Of a DNA stretch of 64,000 bases, positions 1 through 9,729 are shown piece by piece; the stretch's first letter is position 1, and each line of letters begins with the position of its first letter. The notes beneath the pieces are model-generated. The model searched no databases and was not told the DNA's origin. It saw only the letters and a list, made by a program, of their open reading frames with translations. This stretch comes from Bifidobacterium sp. ESL0728. Lineage in GTDB: Bacteria > Actinomycetota > Actinomycetes > Actinomycetales > Bifidobacteriaceae. The DNA lies in assembly GCF_029392015.1 (NCBI RefSeq), contig NZ_CP113925.1:1178001-1242000 (forward strand). Reading direction: 5' to 3'. The position numbers and the translations under genes were made by a program.

Positions 1-162
1 CTTTATTTGATTGGTAAAATCCATTTTCCGTTCCCGCTGCTTGGCCGCGAATACGGTTACCAAAGTTCGAATGATGAGTCCACATCATTGACCGAATATT
101 CTTAAGGGACACACGATAGAATAGGGCCTTGTTCGTTGGATATACCGGAAATTGGGGACGTT

Positions 163-1548
163 ATGGCGCAAGCAGGGAAGTCACGGAACAGTGGAAAGAA
201 ACGTGTCATGCGTGTCGCCTTGGCCATATTGCTGGTGGTCGCTTTGGTCATCGTTTTGGGTATGGCCTTCTTCAATCCTGCGTATTCCTATTATCGCAAA
301 GGCATGGGGCAGTGTGTGCAATGGGGGAATTCGTATAAGCTTGCCGCTTCTCATTTGGATACGCTGATTTCGCAAGATTCCGCATTGATTAAGCAAACGG
401 GAACGAACGACGGATCGCACCACGAAACCATATCTGGCCACACACTTGAACAGGCGCAAAGCGCTTTGAAAACCGCGCAAAACCAACGCAGGCAGATCGC
501 AGCTCAGGAATCCGCCAATCCTGTGATGGCGTGCACCACCAGACAGTTGACGCCGAAGCTCAACGCCGAAACCAAGCGCGAACGTGGATGGACGGCGATG
601 TCGCAACGTCAGATTGGGGCATTGAACAAGGCATTCAGACCGATGCTTGTCTTGCGTGACGCTGATGTCGAAGCTTCCAACGTCGCACGGACCGAGCTCA
701 AGGCCGTTTCCGACGGGGTGGCGGGTTTCGCCAAGTCCGAGAAAGACAGTATCCAAAGCGCGACGCTGGCGGAACTGACCAAGGCGGTCGATCAGGCGAA
801 CGAGGATGCGGCGAAAGCCGCTCCGTATTCGGTTTGCAAACAAGACGAAAACAGGCTTTATGCTGCCGCAGACAAAGCCGTGGCCGAACATAATAAGGCC
901 CGGGACGTCGATTGCGACGCGCAACGATGTGTCGCTCTGACCTTCGACGACGGGCCTGACCCGAAGTTGACGCCGGAACTATTGCTTGACCTCAAATCTG
1001 GCAATGCGAAGGCCACGTTCTTCGAGATGGGTCAGAAGGTGCAGGCCGACGGCGGGGCGCTCGCACGTCAGGTCTCGCAAGCCGGCTTCCCGGTGGAAAG
1101 TCATACTTGGAGTCATGAGGATCTGCCGGCCATCATGCAGAACCATCATGAGCAGCAGCAGATTGACGACACCGGCAATGCCATCGGTTCGGCTACGGGA
1201 TTTTCCGTCAACTTCGTGCGTCCGCCGCATGGTGCCGCCGACGAAGCCAGCCGCACGTATATCGGCCAGCAGACCGGTGCCGCGATTGCCGTTTACGGTG
1301 TGGATTCCTACGATTGGTCAAATGGTGCCACCTCATCGTCCCTGACGCGAAAAATTATGTCGCAGGTCGATCCCGGATCGATTGTTTTGATGCACGATAT
1401 CCATCCGCATACCGTGGCCGCAGTTCCGGATGTCATCGCCCAACTGAGAAAGAAGGGCTATCATTTCGTCACCATTCCGGAACTGACCGGCGAGTATCCG
1501 CGCGCGGGTGCCGTTTATTATTCGCGCGACGATATTCTGCGGATGTAA
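163..1548 (+). CDS. Membrane-anchored polysaccharide deacetylase (NodB domain)
   Basis: Predicted carbohydrate esterase family 4 deacetylase of 461 residues acting outside the cell on peptidoglycan or another acetylated glycan. A basic N-terminus is followed by one hydrophobic segment (about 18-38), so the rest is probably extracytoplasmic. A helical, charged stretch of about 200 residues precedes the NodB domain. That domain shows TFDDGP (about 260-265, catalytic and metal Asp), HTWSH (about 314-318, metal His pair), RPPHG (about 353) and LMHDIHP (about 409), which are the family motifs in order. I chose ATG at 163 because GGGGA lies just upstream; an in-frame TTG at 136 would add nine residues. 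The glycan substrate cannot be deduced. The family call is firm; the role in cell-wall modification is inferred. Confidence 0.88.
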   Translation: MAQAGKSRNSGKKRVMRVALAILLVVALVIVLGMAFFNPAYSYYRKGMGQCVQWGNSYKLAASHLDTLISQDSALIKQTGTNDGSHHETISGHTLEQAQSALKTAQNQRRQIAAQESANPVMACTTRQLTPKLNAETKRERGWTAMSQRQIGALNKAFRPMLVLRDADVEASNVARTELKAVSDGVAGFAKSEKDSIQSATLAELTKAVDQANEDAAKAAPYSVCKQDENRLYAAADKAVAEHNKARDVDCDAQRCVALTFDDGPDPKLTPELLLDLKSGNAKATFFEMGQKVQADGGALARQVSQAGFPVESHTWSHEDLPAIMQNHHEQQQIDDTGNAIGSATGFSVNFVRPPHGAADEASRTYIGQQTGAAIAVYGVDSYDWSNGATSSSLTRKIMSQVDPGSIVLMHDIHPHTVAAVPDVIAQLRKKGYHFVTIPELTGEYPRAGAVYYSRDDILRM

Positions 1549-1684
1549 CCTGTCTCCATGGGCAATGTGTCGCCGCAAGATTTGCCGAGAATTTCTTGTT
1601 TTATTAAATATGGAAAAATAGCAGAAAGTAATTATTCAAGCAACTGTGGAAACCGTTCGTCCGAGCTTCCGGTAGCCTTGAACT

Positions 1685-2482
1685 ATGACAAGTCCACTTT
1701 TCGTATTTGACGCCGAGCGCGACGACGTGCCGGTCAACCGCGACGAGCTGCGAGCTGGCTGGACGATAACCTTGCCGCCCGCCATCAAACGGCACGCGAT
1801 GGGGGCCATGCGTCTGCAGAACGGTGAGAAGCTCCAGCTTTCCGACGGGCGCGGGTTGCGTATCGATTGTGAAGTGGCCGATACCCAGAACGGATTGGTA
1901 AAAGTATCCGAATTTACGACAGAAGAACAGCCAATTACCCGGCTTGCGCTGGTGCAGGCGCTCGCGAAAACCGGGCACGACGAACAAGCCATCGACATGG
2001 CCACACAGATTGGCGTGGACGAAGTGGTACCTTGGCAGGCCAACCGTTCGATTTCGAAATGGAAGGCCGGACGTACTGACCGCAAATGGGAACAGACGCT
2101 GGTTGCTGCAACCGAACAATCGCGGCGAGCTTGGAAGCCAACTCTTGATGATTGCGTTTCCAGCAAGGGGGTCGTGGCAATTTGTCGGCGAGCCTGCGTA
2201 CATCACGAGTTGGTGATCGTGCTGCATCAAGACGCGACATCGACCTGGGACGGCATCGAGCGGAAAGTCGCCGCGCTTGAGCAGCGTTGTCTTGACGATG
2301 GCAAACCTCGTAGAGTTTATGTTGTGGTAGGGCCTGAAGGCGGCATCAGCGACGATGAAGTGGAACAGTTCACCGGTGCAGGCGCGGAAGTTTGCGTGCT
2401 TGGCAGCAACATCATGCGTGCCTCGACTGCCGGCCCGGTGGCTTTGACATTGCTGGCTCGGGCGCTGGGACGGTTTGCCTGA
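1685..2482 (+). CDS. rsmE: 16S rRNA (uracil-1498-N3)-methyltransferase RsmE
   Basis: SPOUT-class methyltransferase of 265 residues, the usual RsmE length, which methylates N3 of U1498 in 16S rRNA using S-adenosylmethionine. The N-terminal part resembles the PUA-like RNA-binding domain. The C-terminal trefoil knot is marked by GPEGGISDDE (about 216-225) and LGSNIMRASTAG near the end, matching the family's GPEGG and LG..I.R..TA signatures. The start ATG has no strong ribosome site, which is common for leaderless or weakly initiated actinobacterial genes. It precedes a HIT hydrolase on the same strand with a gap of about 190 bp. Confidence 0.92.
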   Translation: MTSPLFVFDAERDDVPVNRDELRAGWTITLPPAIKRHAMGAMRLQNGEKLQLSDGRGLRIDCEVADTQNGLVKVSEFTTEEQPITRLALVQALAKTGHDEQAIDMATQIGVDEVVPWQANRSISKWKAGRTDRKWEQTLVAATEQSRRAWKPTLDDCVSSKGVVAICRRACVHHELVIVLHQDATSTWDGIERKVAALEQRCLDDGKPRRVYVVVGPEGGISDDEVEQFTGAGAEVCVLGSNIMRASTAGPVALTLLARALGRFA

Positions 2483-2672
2483 AACTTGGTTTGATATCAC
2501 TGTATTTTGTGGTGATTTTGCAGGTTCGTGTGTGGCCTTTTCTGCTGAATCCGGTAAGGTAATACGAAAATTTATAAATATCCTTGTGACACCAGCGTAA
2601 TTATCCGTGCGGGCTAATAGCATGGGGGAGTAGGGCGCAACCGCGTCCCGAAAGCTTACACAAGGAGCATAT

Positions 2673-3005
2673 ATGGCCGACGATTGCCTGTTCTGCAAGA
2701 TCATCGCGGGCGAGATCCCCAGCACCAAGGTGTACGAAGACGACACCACTTACGCATTCAAGGATGTCAATCCCAAAGCGAAGGTGCACGTATTGATCGT
2801 GCCGAAGAAGCATTACGCGAATGTAGCCGAACTGGCCAAAGCCGACCCTGCCGAACTCGCCCACATCGTCGAGACAGCCCAGTCCATCGCCGATAAGGAA
2901 TTTCACGGCGCCTATCGTCTCATCTTCAACACCGGCAAGGATGCCGGCCAGTCGGTCTTCCACGTGCACGCGCATGTGCTGACCGGCGAGACGATGGAAG
3001 AGTAG
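2673..3005 (+). CDS. HIT-family nucleotide hydrolase (HinT-like)
   Basis: Small histidine-triad protein of 110 residues. The N-terminal zinc-type [12 protein letters not shown] signature and the C-terminal FHVHAH (about 96-101) His-x-His-x-His motif are both present, as in HinT purine phosphoramidases that hydrolyse AMP-lysine or AMP-amine conjugates in the cytoplasm. AAGGAG sits just ahead of the ATG. The next gene, phoH, starts only seven bases after the stop, so the two are probably cotranscribed. The physiological substrate is unknown, as for most bacterial HIT proteins. Confidence 0.93.
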   Translation: MADDCLFCKIIAGEIPSTKVYEDDTTYAFKDVNPKAKVHVLIVPKKHYANVAELAKADPAELAHIVETAQSIADKEFHGAYRLIFNTGKDAGQSVFHVHAHVLTGETMEE

Positions 3006-3012
3006 GAGAGCG

Positions 3013-4299
3013 GTGGCCAGCGCAAAACGAGTCATCACCATTCCCACCGAACTCGACCCGGTGACCGTACTGGGTTCGGGCGACAAGGTTCTTGCCGAGG
3101 TGCAGCATGCCTTCCCTGAGGTCAACGTGTTCGTGCGGGGCAATCGCATCGAGATTTCCGCCTACAACAAGCGTGATGATGTCGAGGCTGACAAGGTTTC
3201 GGACGTGTTGAACAACATCATCGACGCGGCGTACAAGGCTCCGGCCGACGCGATGAACGTGCGGCGGATGCTTGAGGCCCGGCAGGTCGGCAAGAAGGCC
3301 GGGCTGATGGGCGATGGCGGTCGCGGGCATGGTTATGCCGGGCATTCGTATACGCGCGGGTTCGCTGCTGCCGGCGCTGGCTCACGGACGCAATCTCGTT
3401 TGTTCCAGGATGACGATGCCTACGCTGATGAAGCCAAGCGTTCCGCTGCAAACCGCCATGTTCCGGGTGTCATAGCATTCGCCAACGGCGAGCCGGTTCG
3501 TGCGAAAACCGCCGGTCAAGTCTTCTACGTTCGCGCCATCGATGCCAATACCATCACTTTTGCCATCGGCCCCGCTGGAACTGGCAAGACCTATCTCGCC
3601 GTCGCCAAGGCCGTGCGTGCGTTCGAAGACGGACGGGTGAGCCGCATCATCCTCACGCGTCCGGCCGTCGAAGCCGGCGAAAGCCTCGGCTATCTGCCGG
3701 GCACGTTGAACGATAAAGTCGATCCGTATCTGCGGCCGCTCTATGATGCGCTTTCAGACATGCTGGGTGCCGGCCAGATGCACCGCTACATGACCGACGG
3801 CACCATTGAGGTCGCACCGCTGGCCTACATGCGCGGCCGTACGCTGAACGATGCCTTCGTCATCCTCGATGAGGCGCAAAACACCACCGAACAACAGATG
3901 AAGATGTTTCTGACGCGTCTTGGTTTCAATACCAAGATGGTCATCACCGGTGATGTCACGCAGATTGATCTGGCTGTGCCGCATTCAGGACTCAAGTCCA
4001 TCGAATCGATTCTCGGCGATATCGACGGCATTAGTTTCGCTCATCTCGGCGCGAAAGACGTGGTGCGTCACGAACTGGTCGGCAAGATCGTGCAGGCTTA
4101 CGATGCGCACGCTGAGCATGCTGCCGGTGAAGCCGGACGCAAGGCTGGACGTGCAATGTCCAAGTCCGCTAATGCAGTGAAACAGCAAACGGATGCTGAC
4201 AGTGTCGTAAAATCTCAAGCAAAGCTGGACGAAACCGTTAATTCGGTATCTGAATCCCTTAAAGACGAAGCAGGCCAAAGCGGAAAGGAACGCCGTTGA
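3013..4299 (+). CDS. phoH: PhoH-like ATPase (YbeZ family)
   Basis: P-loop ATPase of 428 residues of the PhoH/YbeZ family, linked to RNA metabolism together with YbeY. An N-terminal KH-like region comes first. Walker A GPAGTGKT is at about 186-193 and Walker B ILDEAQN at about 284-290. The start is GTG, placed after GGAGAG. The C-terminal 50 or so residues are polar and low in complexity (Lys/Ser/Ala/Asp) and are probably a disordered tail that is not conserved in the family. Its stop overlaps the ybeY start by four bases, which supports translational coupling. Confidence 0.92.
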   Translation: MASAKRVITIPTELDPVTVLGSGDKVLAEVQHAFPEVNVFVRGNRIEISAYNKRDDVEADKVSDVLNNIIDAAYKAPADAMNVRRMLEARQVGKKAGLMGDGGRGHGYAGHSYTRGFAAAGAGSRTQSRLFQDDDAYADEAKRSAANRHVPGVIAFANGEPVRAKTAGQVFYVRAIDANTITFAIGPAGTGKTYLAVAKAVRAFEDGRVSRIILTRPAVEAGESLGYLPGTLNDKVDPYLRPLYDALSDMLGAGQMHRYMTDGTIEVAPLAYMRGRTLNDAFVILDEAQNTTEQQMKMFLTRLGFNTKMVITGDVTQIDLAVPHSGLKSIESILGDIDGISFAHLGAKDVVRHELVGKIVQAYDAHAEHAAGEAGRKAGRAMSKSANAVKQQTDADSVVKSQAKLDETVNSVSESLKDEAGQSGKERR

Positions 4300-4841
4300 G
4301 CGTCGAAGTCACCAATGAGACGGTCTGGCAGATCGACCCGAAACTCTTTTCCGACTTGGGTTTGTGGGTGATGGAACGCATGCAGGTGAGCACGCAGTCC
4401 GACCTGACCATCCTTTTCGTCGACCCTGATCCGATCGCTCAGCTGCACATGCGCTGGATGCAGCTCGAAGGCCCGACCGACGTGATGAGCTTCCCGATGG
4501 ATGAGCTGCGCCCCGGGGAGGACGGCAAGATCATGGAAGGTGTTTTGGGCGATATCGTCATCTGCCCGTGGGTCGCGCAGCAGCAGGCCGCGGCCGCCGG
4601 CCATTCCACGATGGACGAGATGATGCTTTTGGCCATTCATGGAACCTTGCACTTGCTGGGTTATGACCACGTCGACCCTGAGCAGGAACGACAGATGTTC
4701 GCTCTGCAACGGCAGCTTTTGCTCACGTTTTTTGCAGTCCGTGACGAGCCGGTTCCGCAAGCTGTGCTGCCGGCAGGTTCCACCGATTTGCTGGCGCAAT
4801 GGGATGCAAACCATATTTCAGGAAATAACAAAGAATCGTGA
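4296..4841 (+). CDS. ybeY: rRNA maturation endoribonuclease YbeY
   Basis: Zinc-dependent single-strand RNase of 181 residues involved in 16S rRNA 3'-end maturation and ribosome quality control. The metal-binding signature [11 protein letters not shown] at about 115-125 is complete, with the downstream acidic/Met positions (EQERQMF). The start is TTG inside the phoH stop region. Position between phoH and the CorC-like gene is the classical cluster. A 183-bp gap follows, in which I see no gene. Confidence 0.94.
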   Translation: MSVEVTNETVWQIDPKLFSDLGLWVMERMQVSTQSDLTILFVDPDPIAQLHMRWMQLEGPTDVMSFPMDELRPGEDGKIMEGVLGDIVICPWVAQQQAAAAGHSTMDEMMLLAIHGTLHLLGYDHVDPEQERQMFALQRQLLLTFFAVRDEPVPQAVLPAGSTDLLAQWDANHISGNNKES

Positions 4842-5024
4842 CGGTACTTGCGAGTTTGTTGTCGCAAGAATTATGAATTGGATTTGTCTTTTGTTCTATT
4901 TGCTGACAATACTTGAGCACTATCGTGCCTTGCGAATAAGCTCGAAGATACCAGTATTTGATAGACGAATAACTATCGTAATGAATCGGCAAATCGTATT
5001 GAGGACTAGGAAAGCACGCAGAAT

Positions 5025-6446
5025 ATGGATACCCTGACCGTCGCCACCGTGGTTGTGCTCGTTATCGTGGCGGCACTGCTGGTGTGGCTGTCGCTCATGA
5101 TGGCTTCGAGCGAATCCGCCGTTTCGCGTGTTACCAAGGCCAGCCTCAACAACCGGATTATCGAGATCCAGACCGATGATGAGGATCTTGGCAAATTCGT
5201 ACAGGCCAAGCAGATCCGCAAGGTCCACAAGGTGCAGCGGCTCATTGTAGACCGTTACGCCACGGCCGGTTCCTGCGCGTTCTTTCGGATTTTCTGCAAT
5301 GTGTTTGACGGGGTTTTGGTCGCGATTATCGTCATGTTGCTTTCCGAGCCGGTTTGGGTCGCATTGGTTACTGGTGTGATTTTTGCGCTGATTGTCGCGG
5401 TGGTGTCGGTTTTGCTGCGTCCGCGTTCCGCCGGTGCCTCCAAACCGCTCGACGTGATGATGAGATTCTCCAGCATCATTTCGCTGGCCGTTGTCCTGAC
5501 ACCGTTCGCCAAAGCGGGAGAAGGCAAGGAACAGCGTCGTAGAGACAAGGAAGACGAGCTTTCCGACGACGAGGAGCTTGAGAAAATCCAACGAGAGCAG
5601 GGGCGTGCGACCATCGACCGGTTGGTCGAAACCGATGATTTTGACCCGGAAGTGGCAGAAATGCTGCGCAATGTCTTGATGCTTTCCGACACGTTGACCC
5701 GCGAGATCATGGTGCCCAGAACAGACATGATCTGCGTCGAATCCGATTCCTCGCTCGAACATTTCCTGCAACTTTGTTCGCGTTCCGGCTTCTCGCGTAT
5801 CCCGATTATCGGTGAGGATGTCGATGACTTGGTCGGCATGGCCTATCTGAAGGATGCTGTACGCGCAACAGCCTTCAATCCGGAAGCCCGAACCCGTGAG
5901 GTCAAGTCCATTTGCCGTCAGCCAATGCTGGTGCCGGAATCCAAGCCGGTTGATGATCTTTTCCACGAGATGCAGCGCACGCGCCAGCATGTGGCCGTGG
6001 TGGTCGATGAATACGGCGGCATCGCGGGTCTGGTCACCATTGAGGACGCCATCGAGCAGATCGTAGGTGAGCTGGAAGACGAGCACGACCGTATCCAGCA
6101 CGCCGAGCCCAAGAAGATCGGCGACCACAAGTGGCAGATGCCCGCCCGCACGCCTATCGCCGATCTTGAGGAATTGTTTGAAGTCGATATCGACGAAGAC
6201 GATGTGGACACCGTTTATGGCCTTTTGACCAAGTTGCTTGGCCGTGTGCCGATTGTTGGTATGAGCGCGGTAACACGAGGCCTACGCTTGACCGCTGTCG
6301 ATTCCGCTGGTCGCCGTAAAAAGGTCTCCACTATCGTGGTTGAGCCTGCAACGCTTGACATGGCTGAAAAGCAGGATGAAGACGATGACGAAGAAATTAA
6401 TCGAGATAAGAATCAGGACGTAAAGGAAAACGAAAAGCATGACTGA
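5025..6446 (+). CDS. CorC/HlyC-type membrane protein with CBS domains
   Basis: Membrane protein of 473 residues of the CNNM/CorC (hemolysin-C) family, thought to act in Mg2+/Co2+ homeostasis. One transmembrane segment lies at about 5-27, then a cytoplasmic loop and further hydrophobic segments at about 85-130 make up the N-terminal DUF21-like part. A CBS pair (about 220-345) carries the typical MVPRTDM entry and [16 protein letters not shown] second repeat. A CorC_HlyC transporter-associated domain follows at about 355-440. The Asp/Glu-rich tail overlaps the start of era by eight bases. Function in metal efflux is by family analogy only. Confidence 0.88.
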   Translation: MDTLTVATVVVLVIVAALLVWLSLMMASSESAVSRVTKASLNNRIIEIQTDDEDLGKFVQAKQIRKVHKVQRLIVDRYATAGSCAFFRIFCNVFDGVLVAIIVMLLSEPVWVALVTGVIFALIVAVVSVLLRPRSAGASKPLDVMMRFSSIISLAVVLTPFAKAGEGKEQRRRDKEDELSDDEELEKIQREQGRATIDRLVETDDFDPEVAEMLRNVLMLSDTLTREIMVPRTDMICVESDSSLEHFLQLCSRSGFSRIPIIGEDVDDLVGMAYLKDAVRATAFNPEARTREVKSICRQPMLVPESKPVDDLFHEMQRTRQHVAVVVDEYGGIAGLVTIEDAIEQIVGELEDEHDRIQHAEPKKIGDHKWQMPARTPIADLEELFEVDIDEDDVDTVYGLLTKLLGRVPIVGMSAVTRGLRLTAVDSAGRRKKVSTIVVEPATLDMAEKQDEDDDEEINRDKNQDVKENEKHD

Positions 6447-7476
6447 TAGCAACAACAACGAACAACAGAGCGGAAGCAAAGAACCGTACCGTTCCGGCTT
6501 CGTGGCCGTGGTCGGTCGACCGAACGTCGGGAAGTCCACGCTGATCAATTCGCTGATTGGCACTCAGGTCGCCATCGCCTCCTCGCGTCCAGAGACCACG
6601 CGTAAGGCCATTCGTGGCATCCTGACCACCGACAATGCCCAGCTAGTACTGGTCGATACCCCTGGTATCCATCGTCCTCGCACGCTGCTTGGCCAGCGTC
6701 TCAACGACGTGGTGGACGAATCGCTGAGTGACGTGGACGAGATCGCATTCCTGCTGCCTGCCGATCAGGAGATCGGGCCGGGGGACAAGCGTATCTTGAG
6801 CCGTCTGCGCAGCGAGTTCGCTCGCAAAGTTGATAGCGGCAAAAACGGCAATGGTTCACAAAACAACAAGCAGAAAAGTGACCACGAGCAGGGCAAGTTC
6901 GTCTGGAAAGTGCCGCTGATCGCCATTGTCACTAAAATCGACGAGCTCAACCGTCAGGAGCTGATGGCCAAGCTCATCGAGATCAGCCAATTCGCCGACT
7001 TCACCGATGTGGTTCCGGTCAGTGCGCTGGAGCGCGATAATGTCGCCGAGGTCAAGCGTGTGCTCATCGAGAACATGCCCGAGGGCCCGCAGATGTATCC
7101 CGATGACCAGATCACCGAGGAAAAGCCGGAGGACACCATCGCCGAATTGGTACGTGGCGCGTTCCTTGAAGAATTGGATGACGAGCTGCCGCATTCGCTG
7201 GCCGTGGTTGTGGACTCCATCGACCGGCCTGGTGAATCCGACAATCCCGAAACCGAGGACGGCAAGGCGCACGTCATGGTCTCCATCTATGTCGAACGCG
7301 ACTCCCAGAAGCCCATCATCATCGGCCACCGCGCCGAGCACCTGGTCCAGGTCAAGAAGCGCCTGCGCACCGCCGTCAACCGCATCGTAGGCCAAAAGTC
7401 CAAGCTCGACCTCCACGTCAAGGTCGCCAAAGGCTGGCAGTCCGACCCCAAGCAGCTGGAGCGTTTGGGGTTCTAA
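6439..7476 (+). CDS. era: Ribosome-assembly GTPase Era
   Basis: Era GTPase of 345 residues that binds the 3' end of 16S rRNA during 30S assembly. The G1 motif GRPNVGKS (about 26-33), G3 DTPGIH (about 73-78) and G4 TKID (about 165-168) are intact, and the C-terminal KH domain contains IIIGHRAE. It is longer than the roughly 300-residue norm because of a polar Gly/Asn/Lys/Gln-rich insertion at about 131-155 inside the GTPase domain. The last 227 bp (7250-7476) recur as a diverged copy at 15253-15479, so the 3' end seems to have been restored by the incoming island. No terminator follows the gene here. Confidence 0.96.
   Translation: MTDSNNNEQQSGSKEPYRSGFVAVVGRPNVGKSTLINSLIGTQVAIASSRPETTRKAIRGILTTDNAQLVLVDTPGIHRPRTLLGQRLNDVVDESLSDVDEIAFLLPADQEIGPGDKRILSRLRSEFARKVDSGKNGNGSQNNKQKSDHEQGKFVWKVPLIAIVTKIDELNRQELMAKLIEISQFADFTDVVPVSALERDNVAEVKRVLIENMPEGPQMYPDDQITEEKPEDTIAELVRGAFLEELDDELPHSLAVVVDSIDRPGESDNPETEDGKAHVMVSIYVERDSQKPIIIGHRAEHLVQVKKRLRTAVNRIVGQKSKLDLHVKVAKGWQSDPKQLERLGF
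7250..7476 (+). repeat. Left direct repeat: era 3' end
   Basis: This 227-bp stretch is the 3' end of the intact era gene and matches 15253-15479 without gaps. By eye there are about 17 substitutions, nearly all at third codon positions, with one amino-acid change (Gln to Pro) and a TAA versus TGA stop. Two such copies bracket 7.8 kb of accessory genes. Confidence 0.95.
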
Positions 7477-7507
7477 GAGTAAGTGGCATTATATTGAGGT
7501 AGATTAC

Positions 7508-8473
7508 TTAATCAGTTTGTGGATTTTTGTGGATTGGCGGCTCTTTGAGCAATATCTGGGCGACGGTGTCGGTGGTAATGAGACATGTTGCCAGGCCGGA
7601 AAGGCAAATTGCCCTGATTGCATTTGATTTCTCTTTGCCGCCCGCCAAAAAAACAACGATTGGTGTATTGCGTAATTCCTCAACATTTATTGATATTCTG
7701 CGTTCGTTGATTGGCAGATTTAGATAATTACCAAACTCGTCAAAGAACATTCCCCCACATTCCGCGATAGCTCCCATTTTGTTGAGTTTCTCTGCATCTT
7801 CCGGAGAAATATGTTGCTCAAGTTGTGTCACTCTGGGGTTCCAAGATCCTATTGACAAAAAAGCCATGTCAAGCTTTGAATAATAAGAAAGGGTTTCTGC
7901 GACAGCTGGTTCCATCTTTGTTACCATGGCTGATGTTGAGGTGGGCGAAAATAGTGGAGCGAAAAGTGCTTTGGCAGAGGAACCTGAACCAATTGTCATT
8001 TGATTAAGAATCGCTATCGGAGATTGTGAGGGGTCGTTGCCGACCACTCCTGTCAATTGCACAAAAGTGGCCCTCGGCAGATTGGAGATATGTCGGGCGA
8101 TTGGTAGCAAGGTTCTACCCCATGAAAAGCCAATGGATTCGCCTTCGTGGATATGTTCCATAAGGTATTTTGCTCCAGCTTCTCCGAGTAGGTCGCGTTC
8201 CACTGAAATATCATGTGAGCTTGGCACAATGATGACTTGTTTGAGGCCTAAATGTTGTCGTAGATGTTGGGAAAGTTCAGGTGAAGTCGGAGAATCGTCG
8301 TGGATTTGGATGCTGACAACGCCTTTATTACGTGCTTCTGCGATGAGTCTTGCTACTTTAAAACGTGATAATTCCAAAGATGACGCGATTTCTGATTTGG
8401 TCTCGTCGCAAATATAAAAACGTCTCGCGATTTCACCAAGTAATGCGTTGTCTTCCTGTTGTCTGTCATCCAT
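7508..8473 (-). CDS. SorC-type sugar-responsive transcriptional regulator
   Basis: Regulator of 321 residues. The N-terminus has a helix-turn-helix (about 27-47, SEIASSLELSRFKVARLI) and the remainder is the SorC/DeoR-like sugar-phosphate binding domain, with the GFSWGRTL and QLTGVVG stretches typical of the family. Members bind phosphorylated sugars and usually regulate the adjacent catabolic operon. It is read divergently from the ABC importer operon across a 183-bp region containing two palindromes. The effector is probably a phosphorylated product of the island's kinase, which is inference. The gene is noticeably A/T-rich compared with era. Confidence 0.88.
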   Translation of the reverse strand: MDDRQQEDNALLGEIARRFYICDETKSEIASSLELSRFKVARLIAEARNKGVVSIQIHDDSPTSPELSQHLRQHLGLKQVIIVPSSHDISVERDLLGEAGAKYLMEHIHEGESIGFSWGRTLLPIARHISNLPRATFVQLTGVVGNDPSQSPIAILNQMTIGSGSSAKALFAPLFSPTSTSAMVTKMEPAVAETLSYYSKLDMAFLSIGSWNPRVTQLEQHISPEDAEKLNKMGAIAECGGMFFDEFGNYLNLPINERRISINVEELRNTPIVVFLAGGKEKSNAIRAICLSGLATCLITTDTVAQILLKEPPIHKNPQTD

Positions 8474-8554
8474 GATTATGCTCCAGATATCTGTTGATTA
8501 TATCTATGTTGTTTTATTTATATACAACCTTTTGAGATTTATGATATAACAATT

Positions 8555-8568
8555 TGCTCAAATGAGCA
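8555..8568. promoter_or_regulatory. Candidate operator palindrome upstream of sugar operon
   Basis: TGCTCA-AA-TGAGCA is a perfect 6-bp inverted repeat with a 2-base centre. It lies between the divergent regulator and importer genes, just upstream of the predicted -35 box. It is a plausible binding site for the SorC-type regulator. Confidence 0.5.
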
Positions 8569-8579
8569 TAAAATACTAG

Positions 8580-8608
8580 TTGAACTCACATTCGAGTGCA
8601 TCTATATT
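8580..8608 (+). promoter_or_regulatory. Predicted sigma70-type promoter of the sugar operon
   Basis: A TTGAAC -35 box (8580-8585) and a TATATT -10 box (8603-8608) are separated by 17 bases, the optimal spacing, and point toward the permease gene starting at 8657. The expected start of transcription falls near 8615. Confidence 0.6.
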
Positions 8609-8614
8609 ATATTT

Positions 8615-8624
8615 TGTTCGAACA
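8615..8624. promoter_or_regulatory. Second palindrome at the predicted transcription start
   Basis: TGTTCGAACA is a perfect 10-base palindrome at the predicted +1 of the sugar operon. A repressor bound here would block initiation. It differs in sequence from the palindrome at 8555, so either it serves another regulator or one of the two is fortuitous. Confidence 0.4.
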
Positions 8625-8656
8625 GTCGGTTTAAGAGAACGAGCGAAGGAGCTTAT

Positions 8657-9676
8657 ATGAAATCTCGTTTTAAAATGCCACAGGAGTTAGGTGTACTCAT
8701 CGTGGTGCTTCTGGTCGCGGTCCTTATGGGGGTTCTGTCTCCGGAGTTCCGCACCGCAAGCAATCTTCAGGTGCTGTTGCTTAACGGATCGGTCGTCACG
8801 TTCCTGGCCTTGGGGCAGGCCTGCGTTCTGTTGACCGGTGGCATTGATCTGTCTGTCGGTTCCAACATCGCCTTGACCGGTATGATTGCGGCTCTGGCGA
8901 TGCGTTCCGGCCTTTCTTGGTGGGTTGCCGCTTTGTTGGCAATCGTCACTGGAATCGTCGTCGGTCTCTTCAATGGTGCAGTTATTCATTATGGTCATAT
9001 GCCTCCGTTCATTGTAACGTTCGCAACGTTCGGTATTTCCGCCTCCATTCCTAAGATTCTGACCCAGGCGAAATCGGTGACGGTTTCCGACCCGATGTTT
9101 GCCTTCTTCGGCAGGGGCAGCCTCTTTGGCATTCCGATGCCTATCATCATGGTCGTCATCGCGGCTGTGATAATCGGTGTGGTGCTTAGTAACACCGCAA
9201 CGGGTGTCCATGTCTATGCGGTCGGTGGCAACGCCGATACCGCCAGACTTTCGGGAATCAATATCGCTCGGACGACGATTTTCGTCTACGTTGTCTCCGG
9301 TATTTGCGCTGCATTCGCCGGTATCATCACCGCTTCGCGTCTGATGGTCGGCTATCCTACTGCAGGTTCCGGCAACGAACAGTTCTATTCCATCGCTTCG
9401 GCAGTGGTTGGAGGCGTGAGCCTCTTTGGTGGAGTCGGAACGATTCTCGGTGCTTTCATCGGTTCCTTGCTGATTGCCGAGGTTTCCAATGGCATGAACG
9501 TTATCGGCGTAGACAGCTACTGGCAGCCCCTCGTTATTGGTGTCATCATTCTTGTCGGCGTGTTGTTCGACACCAACAAGTCCCGTATCTCGTTCGGCAG
9601 GAAGAAGCATCTTGAAGCCACCTCGGCGTTGGTTGAGGAAGCCTCAAAGGTTGATGCCGAAAAAGACAACAAGTAA
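8657..9676 (+). CDS. Sugar ABC transporter permease (RbsC-like)
   Basis: Hydrophobic protein of 339 residues with about eight to ten membrane segments, of the ribose/galactose-class (carbohydrate uptake type 2) permeases. The stretches GQACVLLTGGIDLSVGS and VYAVGGNADTARLSGI are family hallmarks. It would form the membrane channel of an importer with the binding protein and double ATPase that follow. GAAGGAG precedes the ATG by five bases. First gene of the predicted operon. The polar C-terminal tail is unremarkable. Substrate is a monosaccharide or polyol by family, not determinable further. Confidence 0.92.
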   Translation: MKSRFKMPQELGVLIVVLLVAVLMGVLSPEFRTASNLQVLLLNGSVVTFLALGQACVLLTGGIDLSVGSNIALTGMIAALAMRSGLSWWVAALLAIVTGIVVGLFNGAVIHYGHMPPFIVTFATFGISASIPKILTQAKSVTVSDPMFAFFGRGSLFGIPMPIIMVVIAAVIIGVVLSNTATGVHVYAVGGNADTARLSGINIARTTIFVYVVSGICAAFAGIITASRLMVGYPTAGSGNEQFYSIASAVVGGVSLFGGVGTILGAFIGSLLIAEVSNGMNVIGVDSYWQPLVIGVIILVGVLFDTNKSRISFGRKKHLEATSALVEEASKVDAEKDNK

Positions 9677-9729
9677 GAATATTCATTAGAAAGTAAAACA
9701 AGAAAGTAAATATAAGAAGGAAGAAAATC

